This document shows, one piece after another, positions 44,252 to 53,552 of a DNA stretch of 64,000 bases. How positions within the stretch are numbered: position 1 is the stretch's first letter; each line of letters begins with the position of its first letter. Under the pieces are notes generated by a model. That model was not told where the DNA came from and made no database searches. It saw nothing but the letters and a program-made list of their open reading frames with translations. The DNA comes from CBDDHT01 sp965228615 (GTDB lineage Bacteria; Pseudomonadota; Alphaproteobacteria; Rhizobiales; Methyloligellaceae), in assembly GCA_965228615.1 (NCBI GenBank), contig CBDDHT010000003.1:868001-932000 (forward strand). Reading direction: 5' to 3'. Position numbers and translations under genes: made by a program.

Positions 44252-45994
44252 ATGCCTCCCCAAAAAAGAAAGAGCTACGAGGAGTTTCGCAGCTACCGTT
44301 GGTATGGTGTCGACGACCTCCGAGCATTCGGTCATCGCTCCCGGACGATGCAAATGGGTTACGATGACAAGGATTGGGCTGGAAAACCGATCATCGGGAT
44401 CATCAACACTTGGTCCGACATCAGCCACTGCCACATTCATTTCAAAGACCGGGTCGAGCATGTGAAGCGCGGCATTCTGCAGGCAGGCGGGTTCCCCATC
44501 GAGTTGCCGGCGATATCGCTGGCTGAACCGATCGTTAAGCCGACGACCATGATGTACCGCAACTTCCTCGCCATGGAGACCGAGGAATTGCTGCGGTCGC
44601 ATCCTGTCGATGCCTGCGTGCTGATGGGCGGTTGTGACAAGACCACGCCAGGATTGCTGATGGGCGCCCTGTCTATGGATCTTCCGGCAATCTTTTTTCC
44701 AGCCGGCCCCATGCTTCGTGGCAACTGGAAGGGGAAACCTCTGGGAAGTGGCTCCGACACCTGGAAGTATTACGACGATTTGCGTGAAGGCAAAATCACC
44801 GAAGATGACTGGCGCGAGGTTGAAGAGGGAATAGCACGGTCGTTTGGACATTGTATGACAATGGGAACGGCCTCCACCATGACATCCATTGCCGAAAGCA
44901 TGGGCTTTGTCCTCCCGGGCGGTGCATCTATCCCCGCCCCCGACGCGAACCATATTCGTTTGGCGACGAAAACAGGCCGGCGTATCGTCGATATGGCCTG
45001 GGAAGATCTGAAGCCGAGCGATTTCCTCAGCCGCTCGTCATTCGAGAACGCAATAGCAGCCGCCATGGCAATGGGCTGCTCGACCAACGCGATAATCCAT
45101 GTCGTCGCAATGGGCCGGCGTGCGGGATTTGACGTCGGTCTCGACGACTTCGACCGCATCGGACGCGATGTCCCGGTAATTGCAAACATACGCCCGAACG
45201 GCGACACCTATTTGATGGAAGACTTCTATTATGCCGGGGGTCTCAAGGCGATGCTCAAACGCATCGACAAGTACCTCGATCGCGAGGCTCGCACGGTCAA
45301 CGGGCAGTCAATTGGAGACAATATTTCCGACGCCGAAGTTTACAATGACGATGTCATTCGACCACTCGACAATCCGATTTATCCATCCGGTGCGCTCGTC
45401 GTTCTCAAGGGCAATCTGGCGCCCGACGGTTGTGTCATGAAAGTGTCGGCAATGGACAAAAGGTTCCTCAAGCACACTGGCCCGGCACTTGTATTCGATG
45501 ACTATCCGTCGATGAAGGCTGCAATCAATGACGATGAGATCGAGGCGACCGAGGACACGGTCCTGATCTTGCGCAATGCCGGGCCCAAGGGCGGACCGGG
45601 CATGCCTGAATGGGGTATGCTGCCGATACCGACTAAACTCATAAAGCAAGGCGTGCGGGATATGCTTCGGATGTCGGATGCTCGCATGAGCGGTACGAGT
45701 TACGGCGCCTGCGTACTACATATCGCACCGGAATCCTATGTTGGCGGAGGGCTGGCACAACTCAGAACGGGCGATCTGGTGACTGTCGATGTGGAAAAGC
45801 GACTGATCCAGATGGAGGTCGACGAGGCCGAACTGAAACGCAGACAGGCGGATTGGAAACCACTGCAGCCGCGGTTCGAGCGAGGCTACGGTCTCATGTT
45901 CTCCCGACATATCGAGCAGGCGCCGGACGGCTGCGATTTTGACTTCATGAAGACCGACTATGGTGCACCGGTTCCGGAACCGGACATTTTCTAG
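44252..45994 (+). CDS. IlvD/Edd family sugar-acid dehydratase
   Basis: 580 residues. IlvD/Edd family Fe-S dehydratase (L-arabinonate/D-xylonate dehydratase type): GYDDKDWAGKPIIGIINTWSDISHCH, VLMGGCDKTTPGLLMG, HCMTMGTASTMTSIAESMG and AAAMAMGCSTNAIIH give the cluster cysteines; the C-terminal DARMSGTSYGACVLHIAPESYVGG is the swivel-domain signature. It converts an aldonate to a 2-keto-3-deoxy acid. Gene context (TRAP, aldolase, hydroxyacid dehydrogenase, GntR) supports a sugar-acid pathway; the exact sugar cannot be read. Confidence 0.93.
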   Translation: MPPQKRKSYEEFRSYRWYGVDDLRAFGHRSRTMQMGYDDKDWAGKPIIGIINTWSDISHCHIHFKDRVEHVKRGILQAGGFPIELPAISLAEPIVKPTTMMYRNFLAMETEELLRSHPVDACVLMGGCDKTTPGLLMGALSMDLPAIFFPAGPMLRGNWKGKPLGSGSDTWKYYDDLREGKITEDDWREVEEGIARSFGHCMTMGTASTMTSIAESMGFVLPGGASIPAPDANHIRLATKTGRRIVDMAWEDLKPSDFLSRSSFENAIAAAMAMGCSTNAIIHVVAMGRRAGFDVGLDDFDRIGRDVPVIANIRPNGDTYLMEDFYYAGGLKAMLKRIDKYLDREARTVNGQSIGDNISDAEVYNDDVIRPLDNPIYPSGALVVLKGNLAPDGCVMKVSAMDKRFLKHTGPALVFDDYPSMKAAINDDEIEATEDTVLILRNAGPKGGPGMPEWGMLPIPTKLIKQGVRDMLRMSDARMSGTSYGACVLHIAPESYVGGGLAQLRTGDLVTVDVEKRLIQMEVDEAELKRRQADWKPLQPRFERGYGLMFSRHIEQAPDGCDFDFMKTDYGAPVPEPDIF

Positions 45995-46190
45995 CAGGCA
46001 TGGATCTTTTGATGAAAACAGACAATGGCACTTAGCGGGTCGAAGCGCGCGGCACGATGCGATTGAGTCCATGGTCTGGCTCACTAAGTGCTTGCGCCGT
46101 GTCGCTACAAGGCAAGACCCGCGCAAACAAAACCGCCCGGCAGCGAACAGTCACGCCGCAACGGTCGCAAAATTGTTGTGAGTACAACTT

Positions 46191-46205
46191 CTGATATATT
46201 AATAT
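46191..46205. promoter_or_regulatory. Likely GntR operator, copy B
   Basis: CTGATATATTAATAT; its core ATATATTAATATAT is a perfect palindrome. It lies about 35 bases before the GntR start, so autoregulation is likely. Copy A lies before the dehydratase. Confidence 0.55.
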
Positions 46206-46239
46206 ATGGCCGTAATGGTCGAGTGGTTTGAAAGACGCA

Positions 46240-47034
46240 ATGGCCCAACCAAGCATCACAACAACGCCGGAGGCTGTCAGCAATTTGATAGCTACGGTTG
46301 CCCTAGACCGGAAGCGACCACTCGCAGCGCAGGTTTACGAAGTTCTGCGCAAACGCATCATCACGCTTGAGTTCAAACCGGGCGCAACCATCTCAAAAGC
46401 TGTCCTAGCCGATTCCATGGGTATCAGCCAGACGCCAGTGCGCGAGGCAATCCTTCGCCTTGAGGAAGAAGGTCTCGTCGACGTCTTCCCGCAATCGCGA
46501 ACCATGGTCACACTGCTAGACCTGCGCCAAGCGCGCGAACTGCAAATCATGAGAAGTGCGATCGAGTCGCAGCTTGCCAAGGCCATTGCGGCAAAAGCGG
46601 ATTTCCAGCTCATCGAAACCCTTGCCGATACGATCAGCGCGCAATCCGCAGCATTGAAGAGCGAAGACTTCGAAGCATTCGCCAAAGCCGATGCCGCTTT
46701 CCACGAGGCGCAATATCGTTTTTGCGATGTCGCCGGACTCTGGGACGTCGTAACGCGGCGGAGAGGTCATATGGATCGGTTTCGCCGGCTTCACCTCCCC
46801 GTCCACGACAAAGAGCGACAGGTGCTTTCGGAGCACCGCAAGATCTTCAAGGCGATCAAATCCAAGAAACCCGATGCTGCCGAGGAAGTGACAAAGTACC
46901 ACTTGTCACGAACGTTCGCAGTCAGCGATCAGATCGTCAGTGCATTTCCGGAGTACTTCCTGCCGGATACCGAGGCCTGGATCGAGACACTACGCTCCAC
47001 TCCACGGATCCTCGAAGGCGGGACAATAATGTGA
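46240..47034 (+). CDS. GntR-family regulator with FCD domain
   Basis: About 264 residues from ATG 46240 (TTG 46228 also possible). N-terminal winged HTH (LAAQVYEVLRKRIITLEFKPGATISKAVLADSMGISQTPVREAILRLEEEGLVDVFPQSRTMVTLLD) and a helical FCD ligand domain (AFHEAQYRFCDVAGLWDVV). FadR-subfamily repressors bind sugar acids or organic acids as inducers. The operator-like motifs before this gene and before the dehydratase mark it as the local regulator. It leads the aldolase and dehydrogenase genes. Confidence 0.92.
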   Translation: MAQPSITTTPEAVSNLIATVALDRKRPLAAQVYEVLRKRIITLEFKPGATISKAVLADSMGISQTPVREAILRLEEEGLVDVFPQSRTMVTLLDLRQARELQIMRSAIESQLAKAIAAKADFQLIETLADTISAQSAALKSEDFEAFAKADAAFHEAQYRFCDVAGLWDVVTRRRGHMDRFRRLHLPVHDKERQVLSEHRKIFKAIKSKKPDAAEEVTKYHLSRTFAVSDQIVSAFPEYFLPDTEAWIETLRSTPRILEGGTIM

Positions 47035-47047
47035 GGGAGAACACACG

Positions 47048-47812
47048 ATGGCGGAATCGGCCACCACACCATCTTTCAGAACACGCGTCCGGAATGGCGA
47101 GACGCTAGTAGGGATCTGGTCTTCGCTTTGCAGCAACATGGTGGCCGAGATCCTTGGGGTGACCGGCTATGACTGGGTCTTGCTGGATGCCGAACACTCG
47201 CCCAACGATCCAATCGATCTCTTCGGTCAGTTGCAGGCTTTGAACGGATCGCCATCGGAACCGATCGTCCGCCCCCCATGGAACGATCAGGTGCTGATCA
47301 AGCGTTCCATGGATATCGGCTTCAAAAGCCTCATTGTGCCATTCGTCCAAACGAAGGAAGAAGCCGAAGCCGCTGTCAGCGCGACACGTTATCCACCGCA
47401 AGGACTTCGCGGCATTGCGGCATCCACACGCGCCAGCCGCTATGGCACGGACACAGACTATTGGCAGCGAATCAACGAAGAAGTCACGTTGATCGTCCAG
47501 GTCGAGTCACAGACGACCCTCGACAATCTCGATGCGATTTGCTCGGTGCCCGAGGTCGATTGTCTGTTTGTCGGCCCCAACGATCTTGCTGCGAGCCTCG
47601 GGCATCTGCGTCAGGTGGATGAGCCGGCTGTACAGGACGCTATCAAGCATGTGGCCACCACCTGCCAGGCGAATGGCAAGACTCCGGGCATCCTTGCCTC
47701 CTCCCCCGATGAAGCCAGGCGCTTTCTCGACTACGGCTACACCTTTGTCGGCGTCGGCGCCGATATCGGACTTCTGCGCAACGGCGCGACCGCGCTGCGC
47801 CAGCAGTTTTGA
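47048..47812 (+). CDS. HpcH/HpaI-type aldolase
   Basis: 254 residues. Class II pyruvate aldolase of the HpcH/HpaI family: GETLVGIWSSLCSNMVAEILGVTGYDWVLLDAEHSPNDP at the start, metal-binding Glu and Asp in VQVESQTTLDNLDAICSVPEVDCLFVGPNDLAASLG, and YTFVGVGADIGLLRNG at the end. Expected role: cleave the 2-keto-3-deoxy acid from the dehydratase into pyruvate and an aldehyde. It begins 13 bases after the GntR gene. Confidence 0.92.
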   Translation: MAESATTPSFRTRVRNGETLVGIWSSLCSNMVAEILGVTGYDWVLLDAEHSPNDPIDLFGQLQALNGSPSEPIVRPPWNDQVLIKRSMDIGFKSLIVPFVQTKEEAEAAVSATRYPPQGLRGIAASTRASRYGTDTDYWQRINEEVTLIVQVESQTTLDNLDAICSVPEVDCLFVGPNDLAASLGHLRQVDEPAVQDAIKHVATTCQANGKTPGILASSPDEARRFLDYGYTFVGVGADIGLLRNGATALRQQF

Positions 47813-47830
47813 TGGGCAGGCGGTCGCAAG

Positions 47831-48802
47831 ATGAAAAAAGTGCTCGTTATTCATTCCATGCATGAAGCCGGCATGGATCTGCTGCGCAATCGGCCCGACG
47901 TCGATATGGAACTCATTGAGAACCTGCCGGTCGAGGCCGTGCGAGAACGGATCGCCGACATACATGGCATTGCCGTAAGAACGATGGTGCTTACGGAAGA
48001 CTTGCTAAAAGACGCCCCTCACCTGGAAGTCGTCTCCCGGCATGGCGTCGGGTGCGATTCCGTCCCGGTCGGCTATCTGACGAACCGCGGCATTCCGGTT
48101 GCCATCGCAGCAGGCGCGAATTCGCGCGCGGTTGCCGAACACGTCATGATGATGATGCTGAATCTGGCAAAACGAGCCGCATTTTTCGATGCTGCCACAC
48201 GCAAGATCGACTGGACCGTCCGCTCCAAACCGACGACGTGGGAGCTTGAAGGCAAGACGATACTGATTATTGGCTTTGGGCGCATCGGGCGAATACTGGC
48301 TCCCCTCTGCCGGGCCTTCGGGATGCGTGTCCTGCTTTGCGATATCGCGCTTGATGAAGCCCTGGCCGACAGCATGGGCTGCGAACGCGCCGACGATTAT
48401 CGTGCCGCGCTCGGCGAAGCGGATGTCGTTTCACTCCATGTGCCACTTGATGCCTCGACACGCGGCATGATCGGCGCCGATGAACTCAGTCTCATGAAAC
48501 CACACAGCTTCTTCATCAACTGCGCCCGCGGCGGCATGGTCGACGAAATCGCGCTGGCCGAGGCTCTCAAGGATGGGAGGATCGCTGGTGCGGGATTGGA
48601 CGTTTTCGAGAGAGAGCCTGGCGATCCCGATAATCCGCTGCACGCTCTGCCGAATGTCATCTTGAGCCCGCATAGCGCGGCAATGACCCATGAAGGTGCA
48701 CGCCTGATGGCGGAAATGACGGCTCAGAACATTCTGGATTGCTTTGACGGCAAACTGACCGCTGATCGTATGTTCAATCCTGAGATCCTGGACAAGAGCT
48801 GA
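47831..48802 (+). CDS. D-2-hydroxyacid dehydrogenase
   Basis: 323 residues. D-isomer-specific 2-hydroxyacid dehydrogenase: NAD motif IIGFGRIGRILAPLCRAFGM, catalytic Arg in INCARGGMVDEIALAEAL, Glu in FEREPGD and His in LSPHSAAMTHEGARLM. Members include phosphoglycerate, glyoxylate and hydroxypyruvate reductases. In this operon it may reduce the aldehyde or keto product released by the aldolase, or oxidise a hydroxyacid in the pathway. It is 19 bases after the aldolase. Confidence 0.92.
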   Translation: MKKVLVIHSMHEAGMDLLRNRPDVDMELIENLPVEAVRERIADIHGIAVRTMVLTEDLLKDAPHLEVVSRHGVGCDSVPVGYLTNRGIPVAIAAGANSRAVAEHVMMMMLNLAKRAAFFDAATRKIDWTVRSKPTTWELEGKTILIIGFGRIGRILAPLCRAFGMRVLLCDIALDEALADSMGCERADDYRAALGEADVVSLHVPLDASTRGMIGADELSLMKPHSFFINCARGGMVDEIALAEALKDGRIAGAGLDVFEREPGDPDNPLHALPNVILSPHSAAMTHEGARLMAEMTAQNILDCFDGKLTADRMFNPEILDKS

Positions 48803-48921
48803 TCGAGAGACCGCAACGCTCATCCGGCATGCCGGAGCAAAGCCACTTGAATGTAAGCTCTGGAATTTATGATCACATCGCCTAAGATACGCCGCACATA
48901 AACAAGACCGAGGAGTGCGAT

Positions 48922-50292
48922 GTGAGAATAGCTTGCAGAACGTTGCGGCGCGTCCCGGCATCAATCCTATTCAAACGAGCTCTCCCAATTCCCAATCTCC
49001 TGGCAATATCTGTGGCTCTTGCCTTTTCCATCCAGGCTGTCTCCGGTTCTGAAGTCCTGGCCAGCAAAGACAAATGGTTCGATAATCCGGTCAATAATGC
49101 CAAGGAACGCGCAGAGCGTCGACGCGCAAAAGAAGCGCGCGGCGAGATCAACCGCAAGACGTTTGACGATCCTGCAGATGCTGCACGGCCAATGTTTGGT
49201 TCGGGTGCGGAGCGAGCTCTCGAGCGAGCTATCGTAACGTACACGTCTATTGTCGCGAACGGTGGTTGGCGACCGATTCCCAAGGGCAAGATGATGGCGA
49301 CCGGCAGTTCAGGGGATCGTGTCGTCTTGCTGAATCGCCGCCTCATCGCGAGCGGCGATCAGAGACCGAATGCAGCCCGCAGCCACAAATACAATGAAGA
49401 GGAAGTCCAGGCCGTCGAGCGCTTCCAACGCCGGCACGGCCTCAAGGTCACCGGTCGGGTCAATCGCCTCACGCTGCAGGCCCTCAACATTTCTGCAAAG
49501 CATCGCCTGGCGCAACTCAAAGTCAATCTCGCCCGGGTGCGCAAGATCGCTGCCCAGGTCAGAGGCAAACGCTATGTGTTGATCAACATTCCCTCTTATG
49601 AATTACAGGCCATTTCCAATGGCCGCGTCGCGCTTTACAGCCGGGTGATTACAGGCAAGCCCAACACACCGACGCCAGTCATGAAGGTGAATGTTCGGGC
49701 CGTGAATTTCTTCCCGCACTGGAATGTTCCTCGGAGCATTGCCCGCCGCGCGATCGTCCCCAAAGCCGCAAAGGACCCAGGCTACCTTACCCGAGAGGGC
49801 ATTCGGGTCTTTAGCAGCAAGGGCGAAGTCAATCCCGCATCGGTCAACTGGTCCAGAGCATCGGCAGGCAACTATCGGTTCCGTCAGGACCCAGGCCCCC
49901 GGAACGCACTCGGGCTGATCCGTTTCGATATGCCGAACAAGCACATCGTCTATATGCACGACACACCCCTGCAGTCGCTCTTTCGCTACGGCGTGCGCTC
50001 CTATAGCGCCGGTTGCGTTCGCGTGAACAAGGTGGCGGAATTGGCCGCCTGGATGCTGAACGACAGCGGCAATTGGAGCCAGAACAGTGTTCGGCGCGCC
50101 CTAGGTGCGCAGCAGGCCAAGACAGTAAAGCTTAGACGTCAGGTACCGGTACACCTGGTCTATGTCACCGCCTGGGGCTCGGAAGACGGCCGCGCGAACT
50201 TCCGGCTTGATATCTACAACAAGGATGGGGCTCCCCGTATCGTCGCGGATCTCGAGGGCAATGCTGCTCAGATTTCGGCACTGTCTCCGTAG
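48922..50292 (+). CDS. L,D-transpeptidase with peptidoglycan-binding domain
   Basis: 456 residues from GTG 48922; AGGAG at 48911-48915 fixes this start, because the ATG at 48919 is followed by a stop. Signal/anchor segment, then a PG_binding_1-type domain (about 100-195), then a YkuD catalytic domain with YMHDTP and nucleophile Cys365 in YSAGCVRV. It crosslinks or anchors peptidoglycan in the periplasm. Single gene, not in the neighbouring operons. Confidence 0.92.
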   Translation: MRIACRTLRRVPASILFKRALPIPNLLAISVALAFSIQAVSGSEVLASKDKWFDNPVNNAKERAERRRAKEARGEINRKTFDDPADAARPMFGSGAERALERAIVTYTSIVANGGWRPIPKGKMMATGSSGDRVVLLNRRLIASGDQRPNAARSHKYNEEEVQAVERFQRRHGLKVTGRVNRLTLQALNISAKHRLAQLKVNLARVRKIAAQVRGKRYVLINIPSYELQAISNGRVALYSRVITGKPNTPTPVMKVNVRAVNFFPHWNVPRSIARRAIVPKAAKDPGYLTREGIRVFSSKGEVNPASVNWSRASAGNYRFRQDPGPRNALGLIRFDMPNKHIVYMHDTPLQSLFRYGVRSYSAGCVRVNKVAELAAWMLNDSGNWSQNSVRRALGAQQAKTVKLRRQVPVHLVYVTAWGSEDGRANFRLDIYNKDGAPRIVADLEGNAAQISALSP

Positions 50293-50310
50293 AGCACCGA
50301 AAAGCGAATG

Positions 50311-50943
50311 TTATTTCGTTCCGTACATCCTGTCTCCGGCGTCGCCAAGACCTGGCACGATGTACCCGTGATCATTGAGATGGCTGTCGACCGCCGCTGC
50401 AAAAATGGGGACGTCGGGATGGGCTTTTGAGAGCGCGGTCACGCCTTCGGGCGCTGCCAGCAGGCAGACGAATTTGACGTCTTTCGCCCCCGCCTCCTTC
50501 AGTCTGGAAAGCGCAGCTGACGCCGAGTTGGCGGTTGCCAGCATGGGGTCGACGGCGATGACGCGCCGTTCACCCATATTCTCAGGCAGCTTGAGGTAAT
50601 ACTCGACCGCGGTCAGTGTCGCCGGATCGCGGTACAGACCGATATGGCCGACCCTGGCTGACGGCACCAGGTCCAGCATTCCATCAAGAAGACCATTGCC
50701 GGCACGCAGGATCGAGACAAGGACGAGTTTCTTGCCGGCAAGGACCGGCGCTTCCATCTCTGACATGGGCGTCTCAATCGTCTTGGTCGTAGTCGGAAGA
50801 TCGCGAAGCACTTCGTAGGCCAGTAGAAAACTGATCTCACGCAGAAGCTGGCGAAACACGGCAGACGGCGTGTCTTTCGCACGCATAAGCGACAGCTTAT
50901 GCAGAATGAGAGGATGGTCGACGATGTTCAAATTGTCGGACAT
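50311..50943 (-). CDS. upp: Uracil phosphoribosyltransferase
   Basis: 210 residues. PRPP-binding motif VIAVDPMLATANSASAAL (the 13-residue phosphoribosyl loop), LVSILRAGNGLLDGML and FVCLLAAPEGV, GYIVPGLGDAGDRMYGTK at the end. Converts uracil and PRPP to UMP. Last gene of the minus-strand operon with URC4-like, URC1-like and cytosine deaminase genes; in the URC pathway the degradation enzymes act on UMP or uridine, so upp fits the pathway entry. Confidence 0.96.
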   Translation of the reverse strand: MSDNLNIVDHPLILHKLSLMRAKDTPSAVFRQLLREISFLLAYEVLRDLPTTTKTIETPMSEMEAPVLAGKKLVLVSILRAGNGLLDGMLDLVPSARVGHIGLYRDPATLTAVEYYLKLPENMGERRVIAVDPMLATANSASAALSRLKEAGAKDVKFVCLLAAPEGVTALSKAHPDVPIFAAAVDSHLNDHGYIVPGLGDAGDRMYGTK

Positions 50944-50961
50944 ATGATGCCTCGCTTTTGT

Positions 50962-52191
50962 TCAGAAAACGGAACCGTCTCCGGCGACACCGATTGGAGG
51001 CAGCCCTCCTTCTCTTTCCTCGGATGCAATCCGGCGCCCTGCCGCCCAGGTCCCTCCCTCAAGGACACTCGCCAGTGGCAGGTCCTCTTGCGTTCGCCCG
51101 AGCTTGGATCGAACGCGCTCGGCAATCCGGTCGAGGAGGCAGACAGTCAACGCGCGCCATTCGACGATGATTTCGTCTCCGGGCGCAAATCGCATTCCCA
51201 GCACGCCTGGATCTCTGGGTGACAGAACGCCGGTATCGATAAAGAGACCGCCGTTGCGGTATTCGGCAAGCCCGGTCAGACCATCCAGGTCGTGGACGCG
51301 CAAGCCCGCAACCTCGAGCGGCTCGATGAGGGAGTAGGTCAACCACTGGGAAAGCTTGTGAAACGGCACAAGTCCCTCGGTTGCATCGCCGGTGCGAACG
51401 GCGGGATGGCGCCATGTGTCGCCAAGGTTGCGGCCGTTCAGCATAATCCGTCCGGGCCATATGGAGCCGAAGACATCCAGCACAACGACAAGAAGGTTGG
51501 CGGCGGAAATCCCATCGGGAAATGTGTGCACGATGTAGTCGAACAGATTTCCAATGCGCGGCGAAATTGTGCCGAAGACATCCTTTCTCGCAGCGAGCAC
51601 AGCACCCAGACCGTTCAACAACTGGACACGGCCCGCGATACCTTCCAGGAAATTTGCACCGTTCACCTGGAACGCTGCAGCCAGCGAGCGTTCAGTCACC
51701 GACATCAAGCCTTTGGCATCGGCCTGATGACGTTGAAGGGGATCACTTGAAAACAGGCCTGCCGCAAAGCCATCAAGACTGGCAATCGCCAATCCTTCCG
51801 ACCGCGATAGTGTCTTGCCGGAAACCGAGTCCCGATATGTCCATATTGGACCGGCACCGGCATCCAGAAGTACGCTTGTGACCGCGATGTCGATCGCCGT
51901 TCGCACGCGCGCATCGCCGTCTTCGCCAAGCGTACCGGCCAAGACCGCCCATCGATCGACATCCTCGACAATGAAGTGGCGCCATCGCGAATGAAACGGA
52001 ACCTGCAAATCCGGATAAGCCTGGCGCATGGTCTCGATCACAAGATCAGCTGCAGTGTCCAGCCTGCCCTCATCCAGAGCAAAGTGCTTGAGAGCGCGGG
52101 TCTGCGCTGCAGCAAAAACCTGCCCGCACCGCGCGCGCACTGCCGCAGCACTCATAAGGGGCGGTGCGTCTCCATCAACCGGATCCGCCAT
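50962..52191 (-). CDS. URC4-like protein (DUF1688)
   Basis: 409 residues from ATG 52191; the long upstream frame extension overlaps the previous gene. Motifs MSAAAVRARCGQVFAAA, HSRWRHFIVEDVDRWAVLA and the C-terminal FAPGDEIIVEWRALTVCLLDRIAERVRSKLG match the DUF1688/URC4 family, which is required with URC1 for uracil breakdown in some yeasts. Its exact reaction in the family is not settled. The start lies one base after the URC1-like stop, so the two are translationally coupled. Confidence 0.88.
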   Translation of the reverse strand: MADPVDGDAPPLMSAAAVRARCGQVFAAAQTRALKHFALDEGRLDTAADLVIETMRQAYPDLQVPFHSRWRHFIVEDVDRWAVLAGTLGEDGDARVRTAIDIAVTSVLLDAGAGPIWTYRDSVSGKTLSRSEGLAIASLDGFAAGLFSSDPLQRHQADAKGLMSVTERSLAAAFQVNGANFLEGIAGRVQLLNGLGAVLAARKDVFGTISPRIGNLFDYIVHTFPDGISAANLLVVVLDVFGSIWPGRIMLNGRNLGDTWRHPAVRTGDATEGLVPFHKLSQWLTYSLIEPLEVAGLRVHDLDGLTGLAEYRNGGLFIDTGVLSPRDPGVLGMRFAPGDEIIVEWRALTVCLLDRIAERVRSKLGRTQEDLPLASVLEGGTWAAGRRIASEEREGGLPPIGVAGDGSVF

Positions 52192-52192
52192 C

Positions 52193-53443
52193 TCAATAGT
52201 CTTCAAGATCGCGGCCCTTGGTCTGGCTGAGATCCCCTGGGACCGCAACACTCTCGTCGGTGAAGTATCCAGCCGCCTTCTTTGCATCCATCTCTACCTG
52301 GGCGTCCGGCGGGATCAAATGATCGGGGATCGGTACGCGCTCGCCAATCTCGATACCTTGGGAAATGAGAGCGCCGTGCTTCATATCGCTCATTGACATA
52401 AAGCGGTCGATCCGGGCGATGCCCAGCCAATGGAAGACATCGGGCATGAGATCCTGGAATCTCATATCCTGCACGCCGGCAACGCACTCCGTTCTCTCGA
52501 AATAGCCTTCCGCCGTATCCCCTTCCGGATGGCGCTTGCGGGCATTGTAGACCAGGAACTTGGTGACCTCTCCAAGCGCCCTGCCCTCCTTCCGGTTATA
52601 GACGATCAGGCCGGCACCGCCCTCTTGCGCCATACGAACGCACTCCTCGATGCCATGAGTCAGATAGGGGCGACAGGTGCAGATGTCGGAACCGAATACG
52701 TCGGATCCGTTGCACTCATCGTGAACCCGGCAGGCGAGCTTGTATTCGGGGTCCCAGAGCGCCGGCACCTCGCCGAAAATATACAGCGTGATGTTTCCGA
52801 TCGGCGGTAGAAAGACTTTCAAATCCGGCCGCGTCACCAAATCTGGAAACATACCGCCGGTATACTCGAAAAGTGCACGCCGTAATGTCGACTCTTCGAC
52901 ATCTAGCCGTTTGGCAATTCCCGGCAGGTACCAGACGGGTTCAATCGATGCCTTCGTTACATTCGCCTCGGCACTGTCCATCATGATTTGCCCGTCGGGC
53001 ACAAGGCGGCCCTCTGCCAGGGCTTCCTTGAACTCGGGCAGATTAATGCGCGCTTTGGTGATGGCGATTGTTGGCTGGATGGTCAGACCCTGCTCAGTAT
53101 GATCGGCAAAAGCTTCGCCGACCATGTGACCATAGGGATCGATCGACACGATCTTTTCAGCATTTCCCCATTGTGGAAACGGCCCGATCGCGTCGGTCGG
53201 CGCTGTGTCCGTGTAGTCTGGGCGGTAAACCGGATCGAGTGCACCAGAGGCGATTGCCAGTGCCCGATAGACACCATAGGCGCCGGAATGCACGCCGATG
53301 ACGTTTCGTTGACCGGGATCGTTGAAACTGCCGACAACGGGCCCGCGTTCGGTCGCCGTAGCAGCGCCCCACTTGATCGCTGGCGGTTGCTTCTCGCCCT
53401 GGGGCGGATGGGAATTCAGAGTGATGTGTTTAGGCGTGTCCAT
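52193..53443 (-). CDS. URC1-like (GTP cyclohydrolase II-like) protein
   Basis: 416 residues from ATG 53443; a longer frame has no support. C-terminal half resembles GTP cyclohydrolase II (RibA): CRVHDECNGSDVFGSDICTCRPYL carries the zinc cysteines and ERTECVAG and SQG follow. The N-terminal half (HSGAYGVYRALAIASGALDPVYRPDYTDTAP) is typical of URC1, the RibA paralog that opens the pyrimidine ring of uracil-derived nucleotide in the URC pathway. It is followed by URC4 and upp. Confidence 0.9.
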   Translation of the reverse strand: MDTPKHITLNSHPPQGEKQPPAIKWGAATATERGPVVGSFNDPGQRNVIGVHSGAYGVYRALAIASGALDPVYRPDYTDTAPTDAIGPFPQWGNAEKIVSIDPYGHMVGEAFADHTEQGLTIQPTIAITKARINLPEFKEALAEGRLVPDGQIMMDSAEANVTKASIEPVWYLPGIAKRLDVEESTLRRALFEYTGGMFPDLVTRPDLKVFLPPIGNITLYIFGEVPALWDPEYKLACRVHDECNGSDVFGSDICTCRPYLTHGIEECVRMAQEGGAGLIVYNRKEGRALGEVTKFLVYNARKRHPEGDTAEGYFERTECVAGVQDMRFQDLMPDVFHWLGIARIDRFMSMSDMKHGALISQGIEIGERVPIPDHLIPPDAQVEMDAKKAAGYFTDESVAVPGDLSQTKGRDLEDY

Positions 53444-53552
53444 TGATTGACCCTGTCCGTCTGGCCCCTGCACTGCAAGAAAGCCAAACAAGCATGGTAA
53501 CCCAAACGGACCGGCGGTGTGCGACAAATTTTTCCGATGTTTGCCGGAAGCA

